Source: Pseudomonadota bacterium (GTDB taxonomy: Bacteria; Pseudomonadota; Alphaproteobacteria; JAAXGF01). Taken from it: DNA of 10,530 nucleotides. The notes beneath the pieces are model-generated. The model ran no database searches, was not told the DNA's origin, and saw only the letters and a program-made list of their open reading frames with translations. The position numbers were made by a program, and so were the translations under genes. The first letter of the stretch is position 1. The number at the start of each line of letters is the position of its first letter. The stretch lies in contig JADFMW010000073.1 in assembly GCA_022563655.1 (NCBI GenBank), positions 1 to 10,530 on the forward strand. The letters run 5' to 3'. This document shows positions 1 through 7,400 of the stretch, one piece after another.

Positions 1-147
1 GATGGCGAACACCGCATCCCGCGCGGCGCACACCGCCTCTGGCGCCGTGCACGGGTCTTGCGAGCGGGCCGACCATGAAACCAGCGCGAGACCCAGGAGG
101 ACCGCCGGGTACACCGAGACGCGACGCGCCGCGGTCAGCTTCCACAT
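1..147 (-). CDS. Exported protein, N-terminal fragment (cut by window edge)
   Basis: Reading leftward from an ATG at 145-147 gives 49 open codons that run off the window edge. The N-terminus looks like a signal peptide: Lys3, Arg8 and Arg9, then a hydrophobic stretch (about residues 14-25), then a Ser-Ala-Arg-Ser-Gln stretch where cleavage could fall. The presumed mature start has two cysteines (in Asp-Pro-Cys and Ala-Val-Cys) and an Ala/Val-rich segment. It faintly recalls exported trypsin-like proteins of alphaproteobacteria, but too little is present to name it. An in-frame ATG at 172-174 would add nine codons with low third-position GC, unlike the rest, so 147 is preferred. No clear Shine-Dalgarno precedes either start. 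It lies 134 bp downstream of rpiA on the same strand and may be co-transcribed with it. Confidence 0.5.
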   Translation of the reverse strand, partial: MWKLTAARRVSVYPAVLLGLALVSWSARSQDPCTAPEAVCAARDAVFAI

Positions 148-281
148 GGCTCGAAACCAAGTTTCCGGTGACATGAAGGCGACATTTCCGCTCTCCGGAG
201 GGCCGCGCCCAGTCAACCGTAGCCGACGGCGGGGCGCGCGGCAACGTGGGCTGCGCGTATCAGGCCCCGCTCACGCCCCGC

Positions 282-986
282 TCACGTCCCGTGCGGATGG
301 GTGGCGCGCTCGATGACCTCGGCGCCGCCGGCGCGGCCGACGACGACGATGTCGGCCATGTCGAGGAACAGGCCGTGCTCGACGACGCCGACGATGGCGT
401 TGAGGCGGTTCGCCAGCGCACGCGGGTGGTCGATCGCGCCGTAGGCGCAGTCGACGAGCGAGTTGCCCTCGTCGGTGACGAACGGTACGCCGTCGCCGCC
501 AAGCCTGAGCCGCGCGCTGCACCCGGTGGCCTCGAGTGCGATGCACGCGACCTTCCGGGCGTACGGCGTGACCTCGACCGGCAGGTCAAAGGCGCCGAGG
601 CGCTCGACCAGCTTGCTCGAATCGACGACGATGACGAGCTTCTCCGAGATCGAGGCGACGATCTTCTCGCGCAGCAGCGCCCCGCCGCCGCCCTTGATCA
701 CCCTGAGCTCCGGGTCGACCTCGTCGGCGCCGTCGATGGTGAGGTCGATGCGCGTCACCTCGTCGAGCGTCGCCAGCGGCACGCCGCACGCCTCGGCCAG
801 GGCGTGGGTCGAGCGCGACGTGGGCACGCCGCGCACCTTGAGCCCCGCGCCGACGCGCTCGCCCAGCAGGCGCACGACATGGGCCGCCGTCGAGCCGGTG
901 CCGAGGCCGAGCACCATGCCGTCCTCGACGTACTCGAGGCCGCGCTCGGCGGCGCGCCGCTTCTCGGTATCGATGTCGGCTGCCAT
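282..986 (-). CDS. rpiA: Ribose-5-phosphate isomerase A
   Basis: This 234-residue protein should interconvert ribose-5-phosphate and ribulose-5-phosphate in the non-oxidative pentose phosphate pathway, in the cytoplasm. The length is normal for the RpiA family. Family landmarks are all present: the phosphate-binding loop GLGTGSTA (residues 27-34), DGADEVD (85-91) and KGGGGALLREK (98-108). By analogy with E. coli RpiA the catalytic and substrate residues are Asp85, Asp88, Lys98 and the general base Glu107, and all are conserved. The ATG at 984-986 is preceded by GGAGG at 993-997 with a 6-nt spacer, which supports the start. The gene lies downstream of the DUF1127 gene across a 154-bp spacer holding a long hairpin. 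No separate promoter was recognised, so it could have its own weak promoter or depend on read-through. Confidence 0.96.
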   Translation of the reverse strand: MAADIDTEKRRAAERGLEYVEDGMVLGLGTGSTAAHVVRLLGERVGAGLKVRGVPTSRSTHALAEACGVPLATLDEVTRIDLTIDGADEVDPELRVIKGGGGALLREKIVASISEKLVIVVDSSKLVERLGAFDLPVEVTPYARKVACIALEATGCSARLRLGGDGVPFVTDEGNSLVDCAYGAIDHPRALANRLNAIVGVVEHGLFLDMADIVVVGRAGGAEVIERATHPHGT

Positions 987-1065
987 GAGCCCCCTCCGCC
1001 GCGCGCGGTCCCCGCCCTACCCCATCGCGCCGCCGCGGCCGGCACAGAGTTACACGCGAGCGGGC

Positions 1066-1123
1066 GGCGGACAAGCGCACCGCCTCACGCGCATCGGCCT
1101 TGGGTGCGCTCGCCTGGTCCGCC
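1066..1123 (-). repeat. Long imperfect inverted repeat (hairpin) between DUF1127 gene and rpiA
   Basis: Arm 1066-1081 (GGCGGACAAGCGCACC on the plus strand) pairs with 1103-1123. The pairing has a 7-bp outer block (GGCGGAC/GTCCGCC) and an 8-bp inner block (AGCGCACC/GGTGCGCT). A one-base versus six-base internal bulge separates them, and the loop is about 21 nt. In leftward transcripts it would fold in the 3' region of the DUF1127 message, 79 nt upstream of the rpiA ATG at its nearest edge. No U-run follows, so it is not a classical intrinsic terminator. It could stabilise the mRNA end, attenuate read-through into rpiA, or be a dispersed intergenic repeat. Confidence 0.5.
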
Positions 1124-1140
1124 CACCGAGGCCCTGCTCA

Positions 1141-1407
1141 TCAGGCCGCCGCGAACTCACTCCCGTTGGCCGCGGCCCGATGCGTGGATGGGGGTGCCGG
1201 CGGCGTGACGATCGGCTGGGTAGCGCGCCCCGGTACAAGCGAATCGGCTTTGAGAAAGCCGTTAACGACGGCGCTGATATCGCTGCGCGAGACGCCGATA
1301 TCGGCCAGGGTGCGGTCGCCGAGGGCCACGAGTTGACGGATCACGGTCTGACGCCTGTTCCGGATGCGGCTCGCGTCGTGCAAGCTCCATAGCACGGAAG
1401 CGATCAC
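1141..1407 (-). CDS. DUF1127 domain protein
   Basis: The core around residues 18-52 (RQTVIRQLVALGD, then LADIGVSRSDI) matches the short Arg-rich DUF1127 signature common in alphaproteobacteria. Some members of that family are small RNA-binding or stress-linked proteins. The C-terminal tail is Pro/Ala-rich (about residues 66-88) and looks disordered. The start is uncertain: a GTG at 1405-1407 gives 88 residues, with only a weak purine-rich stretch upstream. The same frame stays open further upstream, but that would overlap the exported-protein gene and the added sequence does not look like the family. The gene begins 35 bp after the exported-protein stop on the same strand, which suggests one transcript. 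The specific role is unknown. Confidence 0.75.
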   Translation of the reverse strand: MIASVLWSLHDASRIRNRRQTVIRQLVALGDRTLADIGVSRSDISAVVNGFLKADSLVPGRATQPIVTPPAPPSTHRAAANGSEFAAA

Positions 1408-1442
1408 CAGTTCTTTCGCCCGTTGGTCGGCTTGACTGCCGT

Positions 1443-1751
1443 TCAGGAGGGATCGCCGACGATCTGGGGCACCTGGGCCCAGCTCACACCGCTGGCAACG
1501 ACGCAGCTCCGGCCCTGGGTGTCGGTTACCACAGCGGTCCACGTGCCGACCTCGCTGACGAAGATCTCGACCACCGCTTGTCCGTCCCCAATGAGACCAC
1601 GACCGACCGCCTGCTCACTGTGCTGGCTCGCGAGCTGGGCGACGGCCGTGCCGTGCAACAGGCAGACCTGCTGGGCATTGGCAGGGGCCGCGGAGAGGAG
1701 CAGTGCAACAACCGCTGCGAGTGTTCGTATGGTTCGCGATAGCGCTCTCAT
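1443..1751 (-). CDS. Small exported protein of unknown function
   Basis: This 102-residue protein has a clear Sec signal peptide: Arg2, Arg6 and Arg9, a hydrophobic core at residues 11-22, and likely cleavage after Ala-Asn-Ala (26). The mature part has just two cysteines (Cys30 and Cys83), which could form a disulfide in the periplasm. It carries a pattern (GRGLIGDGQAVVEIFVSE, then GTWTAVVTD and SCVVASG) that I recognise from a family of small uncharacterised exported proteins of alphaproteobacteria; no function is known to me. The start is well supported: AGGAGG at 1760-1765 lies 8 nt upstream of the ATG. It is the first gene downstream of the strong leftward promoter at 1854-1882, and the DUF1127 gene probably follows it in the same transcript. 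Confidence 0.82.
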   Translation of the reverse strand: MRALSRTIRTLAAVVALLLSAAPANAQQVCLLHGTAVAQLASQHSEQAVGRGLIGDGQAVVEIFVSEVGTWTAVVTDTQGRSCVVASGVSWAQVPQIVGDPS

Positions 1752-1853
1752 TGTCGTCTCCTCCTGTCACTCGGTCCGGGCAGGTCATCGACCTTTGACT
1801 TCTGGTTCGGGTCGCTCCGGCGCCCGGACGGTGCCCAGAGCTCTCCGTCAATG

Positions 1854-1882
1854 TATATAGACAGACCTGTCCGTATTGTCAA
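1854..1882 (-). promoter_or_regulatory. Sigma-70 promoter of the exported protein/DUF1127 transcript
   Basis: Read on the minus strand, a perfect -35 box TTGACA (1877-1882) is followed by a 17-bp spacer (1860-1876) and the -10 box TATATA (1854-1859). This is the best sigma-70-like promoter seen in the window. Transcription would begin near 1847 and give a leader of about 95 nt before the ATG at 1751. Nearly the whole spacer is taken up by an imperfect palindrome (separate entry), an arrangement suited to repression by steric block. The boxes are seen directly; activity is inferred. Confidence 0.75.
1860..1871. promoter_or_regulatory. Probable TetR-family operator inside the promoter spacer
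   Basis: GACAGACCTGTC is an imperfect palindrome: 5-bp arms GACAG/CTGTC around a 2-bp centre. It sits exactly between the -35 and -10 boxes of the leftward promoter. The divergent gene at 2082 encodes a TetR-family repressor, and these commonly bind palindromes in the shared intergenic region. Reading the minus strand gives GACAGGTCTGTC, which resembles GACAGGTTTGTT at 2043-2054. That this TetR binds here is inference. Confidence 0.55.
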
Positions 1883-1968
1883 CCCCATGAACCGAACCCA
1901 GGCCGTTTCCACGGCGGCAGACGAGCTCTTGAAAAGGCTGGCCTCGGATGCTACGTTGTATATATTAA

Positions 1969-1980
1969 GACACGTTTGGG
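1969..1980. promoter_or_regulatory. Weak operator-like element
   Basis: GACACGTTTGGG matches GACAGGTTTGTT (2043-2054) at 9 of 12 positions. It is preceded by a TATATA-rich stretch (1957-1966), as the first site is flanked by TATATA. It has poor dyad symmetry. It may be a secondary binding site or chance. Confidence 0.25.
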
Positions 1981-2042
1981 GAACCCCAAGAAACAGCACG
2001 GGAACGTCCAGAGCGGTTCGGGACCGCGCAACAATATGTACA

Positions 2043-2054
2043 GACAGGTTTGTT
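2043..2054. promoter_or_regulatory. Second probable TetR operator, upstream of the repressor gene
   Basis: GACAGGTTTGTT lies 27 bp before the TetR start codon. It matches the minus-strand reading of the first operator (GACAGGTCTGTC) at 10 of 12 positions. Both are preceded by an ACAATA element a few bases upstream. The position suits autorepression. No convincing -35/-10 pair for the repressor gene was found around it. Confidence 0.4.
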
Positions 2055-2081
2055 CTGGACGGCTGGAAAGGATCGCTGAAC

Positions 2082-2645
2082 ATGGCCTCAAATCGACGGG
2101 ATCATCTAATCAACACCGCGCTCAAGCTGTTCTACCGGGACGGCTATCACGCGACCGGAATCGACAAGATTCTCGCCGAGTCGGGGGTCGCGAAGATGAC
2201 GCTTTACAACCATTTCAAGTCGAAGGACGAGCTCATCCTCGCCGCGCTGCACCGACGTGACGAGGAGTTTCGAAACTGGTTCATGCGGACGGTCGAACGC
2301 CGCGGCCGGACGCCCCGCGAACGCCTCGTGGCGATTTTCGATGCGGTAGAGGATTGGTTTAACAGCCAGGAATGCTCCGGCTGCATGTTCATCAACGCCA
2401 CGGCGGAGTTCGCCCGGTACGATGATCCGATCCACGCCACCGCCGCCGAACACAAGCGCCTCGTGTTCGGATACATCCGTGACCTCGCGACTGCCGCAGG
2501 CGCCCGGAATCCCGTGGAACTGGCCCAGGGGCTGATGTTGCTGAGGGAGGGGGCGATCGTGCTCACCCATGTCACCGGCAAGGTTGATCCGGCGAGGCAA
2601 GCCCGCAAGGCCGCTGAGGTGCTCATCCACGACGCGCTCGATTGA
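2082..2645 (+). CDS. TetR/AcrR-family transcriptional repressor
   Basis: This 187-residue protein has the normal TetR length. The N-terminal DNA-binding domain spans about residues 5-55, with the helix-turn-helix near 25-46 (TGIDKILAESGVAKMTLYNHF) followed by the usual KSKDELI. The C-terminal ligand and dimerisation domain carries a Cys-Ser-Gly-Cys segment (98-101) followed by MFINATAEF, typical of the TetR subgroup with a CxGC motif. The ATG at 2082 has AAGGA at 2068-2072, 9 nt upstream. The frame is open further upstream to 1851, but those codons cross the promoter and operators and resemble no protein. It diverges from the exported-protein gene and precedes the TcuA-like gene by 161 bp, so it may control either or both. 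The operator positions favour the leftward transcript and itself. The ligand is unknown. Confidence 0.93.
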   Translation: MASNRRDHLINTALKLFYRDGYHATGIDKILAESGVAKMTLYNHFKSKDELILAALHRRDEEFRNWFMRTVERRGRTPRERLVAIFDAVEDWFNSQECSGCMFINATAEFARYDDPIHATAAEHKRLVFGYIRDLATAAGARNPVELAQGLMLLREGAIVLTHVTGKVDPARQARKAAEVLIHDALD

Positions 2646-2806
2646 GAGGCCGACGCGCGCCCGTCCGCCGCGTGGGCGTGAGGGATGCCGGTGTGCTAAG
2701 GTTGCGCTCCGTACACCGACAGCAGAACATGCTCGCGTGTCCCGAAGTTGGCTTCTCGGATGCGCATGTTTGTGAAGCGCACCGACCGGCCGAGGAGGGA
2801 AGCGCC

Positions 2807-4282
2807 GTGGCGGATTACGACGTGGTCGTGGTTGGAGCGGGCAACGCGGCGCTCGCGGCCAGCGTCTCGGCCCGCGAGGCGGGCGCCGAGCGCGTCGTGG
2901 TGCTGGAAAAGGCGCCGCGCGAGATGCGCGGCGGCAACACCCATTACAGCGGCGGCATGTTCCGCTTCGCCTTCGACACCATCGAGGATCTGCTGCGCGT
3001 GGTGCCCGATGCGAACGAGCTTGCCGGCTTCCCCGAGGGGGTCGAACCCTACCCCAGGGACGCCTTCTGGGCCGACCTGCTGCGCATCACGAACGGGCGC
3101 ACCGACCGCGAGTTGGCCGAGGTCTTGATCTCCAACTCGTTCGACACCGTGTGCTGGATGGTCGCGCAGGGCATCGAGATGGAACCCGCCGTCTCGCTCG
3201 GCGGGGTGATGGTCGGCAACGTCATCAAGTGGCCCAAGGGCGCCATCGTGCGCGCCAAGCACGAAGGGGTCGGCCTGTCCAGGAGCTGGTTCGAGATCGT
3301 GGCCAGGCGGGGCGTCGAAATCCGTTACGAAACCGGCGCGTGGAAGCTCTTGTGCAACGGCGGCGGCCGCGTCGCCGGCGTCGTCGCCAAGGGGCCCGGC
3401 GGCGGTGCCGAGATCACGGGCCGGTCGGTGGTGCTCGCGTGCGGCGGATTCGAGGCCAACCAGGCGTGGCGCGCCCAATATCTCGGACCGCCCTGGGACC
3501 ACGCCAAGGTGCGGGGCACCAAGCACAACCAGGGCGACGGCCTGCGCATGGCGCTCGACATCGGCGCCCTTGCCCACGGCCAGTGGAGCGGCTGCCACGC
3601 GACGCCGATCAACGCCGAGGCGCCCGCCTACGGCGACCGCGAACTCACCGACAAGACCAACCGCCTCTCGTATCCCTACGGCCTGATGCTCAACAAGCTC
3701 GGGCGGCGCTTCGTCGACGAGGGCGAGGACCAGCAGTTCTTCACCTACGCCCGGTTCGGCGGCGTCATCCTCAATCAGCCGGAGAGCATCGCGTATCAGA
3801 TTTTCGATGCCAAGGTTCGCCACTTGCTCGAGCCGCGCTACGCGACCAGCGAGCCCGTCACCGCCGACACCCTGGAGCGTCTGGTCGAGCGGCTCGACCT
3901 CGACCGCGCGACGGCGCTCGAGACGATCGAGGCGTACAACCGGGCGGCCGGCCGCGGCCGCTTCGACCCCGGCGAATGCGATGGCATGGCGGCGAAGGGG
4001 ATCGAGCCGCCGAAGTCGAACTGGGCCCAGCGGCTCGATACGCCGCCTTATCTCGCCTACCCGGTGACCGGCGGCATTACCTTCAGCTTCGGCGGGCTCA
4101 AGGTCGACGAGCGGGCCCGGGTGATCGGCACCGACTGGCGGCCGATCCCCGGTCTCTACGCTTGCGGCGAGATGGTCGGCGGGCTGTTCCACTCGAACTA
4201 CCCCGGCGGCTCGGGCCTGACCTCGGGCGTTGTGTTCGGCCGCATCGCCGGCGCCAGCGCGGCCATGAAACAGAGTGAATAA
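2807..4282 (+). CDS. tcuA: TcuA-like FAD-dependent tricarballylate dehydrogenase
   Basis: This 491-residue flavoprotein belongs to the fumarate reductase/succinate dehydrogenase flavoprotein superfamily (FAD_binding_2). TcuA oxidises tricarballylate to cis-aconitate; its usual partner TcuB, which passes electrons to the membrane, is not in this window. The Rossmann FAD motif VGAGNAALAA (residues 9-18) is followed by the acidic ribose ligand Glu34 in VLEK, then GGNTHYSGGMFRF, which is characteristic of the TcuA/CobZ N-terminal group. The C-terminal FAD contact region is YACGEMVGGLFHSNYPGGSG. The GTG start at 2807 is chosen because AGGAGGGA (2793-2800) lies 6 nt upstream and the FAD motif follows at once; codons before it are not family-like. 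It follows the TetR gene on the same strand. The exact substrate could be another tricarboxylate. Confidence 0.88.
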   Translation: MADYDVVVVGAGNAALAASVSAREAGAERVVVLEKAPREMRGGNTHYSGGMFRFAFDTIEDLLRVVPDANELAGFPEGVEPYPRDAFWADLLRITNGRTDRELAEVLISNSFDTVCWMVAQGIEMEPAVSLGGVMVGNVIKWPKGAIVRAKHEGVGLSRSWFEIVARRGVEIRYETGAWKLLCNGGGRVAGVVAKGPGGGAEITGRSVVLACGGFEANQAWRAQYLGPPWDHAKVRGTKHNQGDGLRMALDIGALAHGQWSGCHATPINAEAPAYGDRELTDKTNRLSYPYGLMLNKLGRRFVDEGEDQQFFTYARFGGVILNQPESIAYQIFDAKVRHLLEPRYATSEPVTADTLERLVERLDLDRATALETIEAYNRAAGRGRFDPGECDGMAAKGIEPPKSNWAQRLDTPPYLAYPVTGGITFSFGGLKVDERARVIGTDWRPIPGLYACGEMVGGLFHSNYPGGSGLTSGVVFGRIAGASAAMKQSE

Positions 4283-4295
4283 GTGCGGGAGCCTG

Positions 4296-4482
4296 TTACG
4301 TCGCTCGAAGTACTCCGGCGTTGTCAACGACAACGTCATTTTCGACGAGCGTATCGACTTCACGATCGATGATTTCATACAATTGCTTGCTCGTAGCCTT
4401 GAAGCCGAAAAGCCTGCTCACCAGTGTTACGGCCTCTTCGCGGGTGACCCCGAAATTTCCTTCGAGCATAGATGAGTAGGGC
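4296..4482 (-). pseudogene. Displaced 3' end of the helicase-nuclease gene (frameshifted)
   Basis: After codons for Ser-Glu-Ile-Arg-Val-Ala in the main frame (to about 4483), the family-like sequence continues in the +1 frame: YSSMLEGNFGVTREEAV, then SRLFGFKATSKQL and a stop at 4296-4298. This is the expected end of a DUF3320 region, while the main frame runs on for about 34 Arg-rich, unrelated residues to a stop at 4375-4377. One extra base in the GGG run at 4479-4481 (plus strand) would explain it, and removing it gives natural spacing between EIR and FG. With the shift repaired the protein would be about 1587 residues. It may be a true mutation or a sequencing error; no slippery site suggesting programmed frameshifting is seen. 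Confidence 0.85.
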
Positions 4483-7400
4483 AACGCGTATTTCCGAAGG
4501 GGGAAGCATTTCAGCCTTCCGCAAGGTCGATGAGTTGACGTCGGTCCTGTCCCTGAACACAGTTTCCTTGTCGCCGATGGGGCTATAGAAACTTCCTTCG
4601 CTCATAAGGCCCCCGCGCTTCACGGCCCTGGAAATTCCCTTGTTTACGGCTGCTACTATCCGGTTACCAGTTCGCCTCAAGCCACAAAGGTTCGCAATGC
4701 GACGTGCGATCTCCGCAGAATGGATTGGGCCTTCAATTTTAACCACTTTGGTCACGATATCGGCCATCTTCTCTATGCGAATCAGGTGAGGCTCTTTGCT
4801 CCAAAAAATGGTGAACTCCGCTTCGAGGTATGGCTCCCAGTTTGGCACTTCTTCGGCAGGAGCATTGTCCACAGTATTCGTAACCGTGCGCGCGACTTTT
4901 CTCGGTTTCTTCCTTGAAGCGTCCGCGGGACGATCATGAATCAAGCCTGCATCTCGTTTCGCCCATTTAGCTTTTACGGCCTCGATAGCGGCCTTGGTCT
5001 TGCGTAATTGCTCCTCTGGGCGCTGGAACCAGTCGGTGCTCCAAATCCGGTGAATGATCCATCCGTGATCCTCCAGTACTTGCTGACGGAGCCGATCGCG
5101 ATCCCGCGCCGAGCGTGCGCTGTGATATGCGGCCCCGTCGCATTCGATCCCGATTAGGTAGCGGCCTGATCTATCGGGGTCGCGGACCGCTAGGTCTACG
5201 AAGAAGCCAGCGATACCGATCTGGCTATCGACCTCGTAACCGAGGGCTGACAGCGCCTTGGCCACTTCTTCTTCGAAGGGCGAGTCGAACTCAGCACCAG
5301 TCGCCACTGCGACACCTAGTATGCGGGTCTGAGCGTATTGCAAGAAGGTCTTGAGGGCGGCAACACCGCGGCTGCGGCCGCGGTGCAAGTCGATGTCGTC
5401 GGCGGTAATCGAGGAGAATACCTCACAGCGTCGGCGCGCCCGTGTGATCAGTACGTTGAGGCGACGCTCCCCACCCTCAGTGCTCACGGGACCAAAGGTC
5501 ATCGCCATGTAGCCGCTTCGGTTCTTGGCGTAGCCGACCGAAATGAAAATCACATCCCGTTCGTCACCTTGGATGTTTTCAAGGTTCTTCACGAAGAAGG
5601 GCTCTGGCCCGCCCAGAGCGAAGAAATCTTGCACATCCCTTTCGGAGCGCCACAGATGCTCCAGTTCATCTAGGATCGCGTCTCTTTGTCGGATCGAAAA
5701 GCAGCCGACGCCTAGCGACAGGTCGGGACACTGCCGGGCATGGTCGATCACCGAGCGCGCTATCGCCTTTGCCTCGACCCGATTGGTGGCAGTGCCGCCG
5801 CGGTCGAACACTCCCTCCGGCAAGTAATGGAAGTGCAAGCCCAGGTCGGACTCATCGGAGTAGGGGCTAGGGATTACGAAAAGGCGGCCGTCGTAGAACT
5901 CGTGATTTGAAACTGCGACCAAAGAAGGGTGTCGGCTCCGGTAATGCCAGCGCAACATGCGCTGGCGTATTCCTTGGGCAGTGCAGAGGCCGAGGACGCT
6001 CTCGATGTCGCCGGCTGACCATAGACCGCCAACCTCCTCGTCGTAATCCTCATCGCCCAGGGTCCTCTCGAAGAAGCGCGTGGGCGGCAGCTGTTTGTCG
6101 TCGCCAACAACCACGATCTGGCCCGCCCTCGCCACCGCGCCGAGCGCGTCGACTGGCCGCACCTGACTCGCCTCGTCGATGAGCAAGAGGTCGAATTGCA
6201 ATGCGCCCGGCTCGAGGAACTGTGCGATCGACAGAGGACTCATCATGAATACGGGCTTGATCGCCTGGATCGCGAGCCCCGCCTCTTTCATGAGCCGCCG
6301 TATCGGGAGGTGGCGCCTTCGCTTATTGAACTCACGGTTCAAAAGCCCTAGTTGCCCAACTTCTGCACCGCCGCGTGGCAGACCTTGATAATGGGCAAGT
6401 ACGACTTCCTCTCGCGCAAGCTCGATCCGCTCACGATCGTCCTTGCAGAACATGTTAACGAAACGCTTGTGTTCTTTACCGTCAAACGTTGCGAGGGCGG
6501 ATTGCTGCTTGAAGACCTCACGCATCAGTGCTTCGTAGTACGCGATCTCAAAGCTTTCGACGGCGTTATCGGGTGAGAGCCTCCCGTCGTAAAGGCGCTC
6601 GACGACTGGCGCCAAGCCATGTTCGATGGCGCTTTTGCTGCGGGTACGGTATGTGATCCATTGGGTTATGTTCTCAGACCGGATTGACCATTCCTTCAAA
6701 CGATCGACGAGGAGGTCAAAGGGAAGGGCCTCGGCGGAATCAACACTAAATGCCTGCTGGGTATCGAGCTTTAGAGCAGCAAAAAGCGCCCCGCATTCAT
6801 CCACTAACGGCTCTACGCGCGCCTCAACTTCTGATGCAAGTTTTCGAACCCGGTCGCGATCATCGACACGGGCCACGATCACTCGGAAATCCTGTTGAAC
6901 TGGATGCCTGTGACTCTCGTGATCCCACTGCTCGATCGCGTAAAGTAGCTTCCAGTCGGACTTGTCCTGACGCCAAAGCTTTCCGAAGGCCGAAGCCCCA
7001 AGAGCATCGTCGGCCGCAACTGCAATCTCCGCTTTCTGCCCGGTTATGAGGGTATCGATGATGCGTAGTCTTTCGGCCAGCGTCTTTGGGGGCTGCCCGC
7101 CGAGGATACCCCGCAGCGTGGCAAAGGCTTGACGATACCGACCATAAAGCAACCTGAACCAAGACCTACCGTAGGCCGCTATGTCCCGCCGAGCGGTAGC
7201 CAACTCGGTTGACCAAGCAGCCTCCACCACGATCCCTTCTAACTTCAAGTGGCTGTCTGCCAAGACCTTTCCCGCGGCGACGATATCTCTGATCGCGTCT
7301 CTCCGCTCACCCCAAGATGAGCTGCAGATCGCTTCACCGTCGAGTTCTGCCGGCGCGTCGGCGACACGCAGGGCGGTATTGACTAGTAGTGATATACCCT

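Noticed and set aside
202..242. Imperfect GC hairpin downstream of rpiA
   Set aside because: The stem has a 2-nt bulge and 20-nt loop with no following U-run; in DNA this GC-rich such a match is weak evidence.
246..1208. Long plus-strand open frame across rpiA
   Set aside because: It is the shadow of rpiA in GC-rich DNA; its residues are Arg/Ala/Asp-rich with no family pattern, while the minus strand encodes a complete RpiA.
1851..2081. Upstream in-frame extension of the TetR gene
   Set aside because: It would cross the leftward promoter and operators, and the added residues do not resemble any TetR N-terminus.
2696..4378. 560-codon minus-strand open frame opposite the TcuA-like gene
   Set aside because: Low-complexity residues with no recognisable domain; the plus strand has a full flavoprotein with a good ribosome site.
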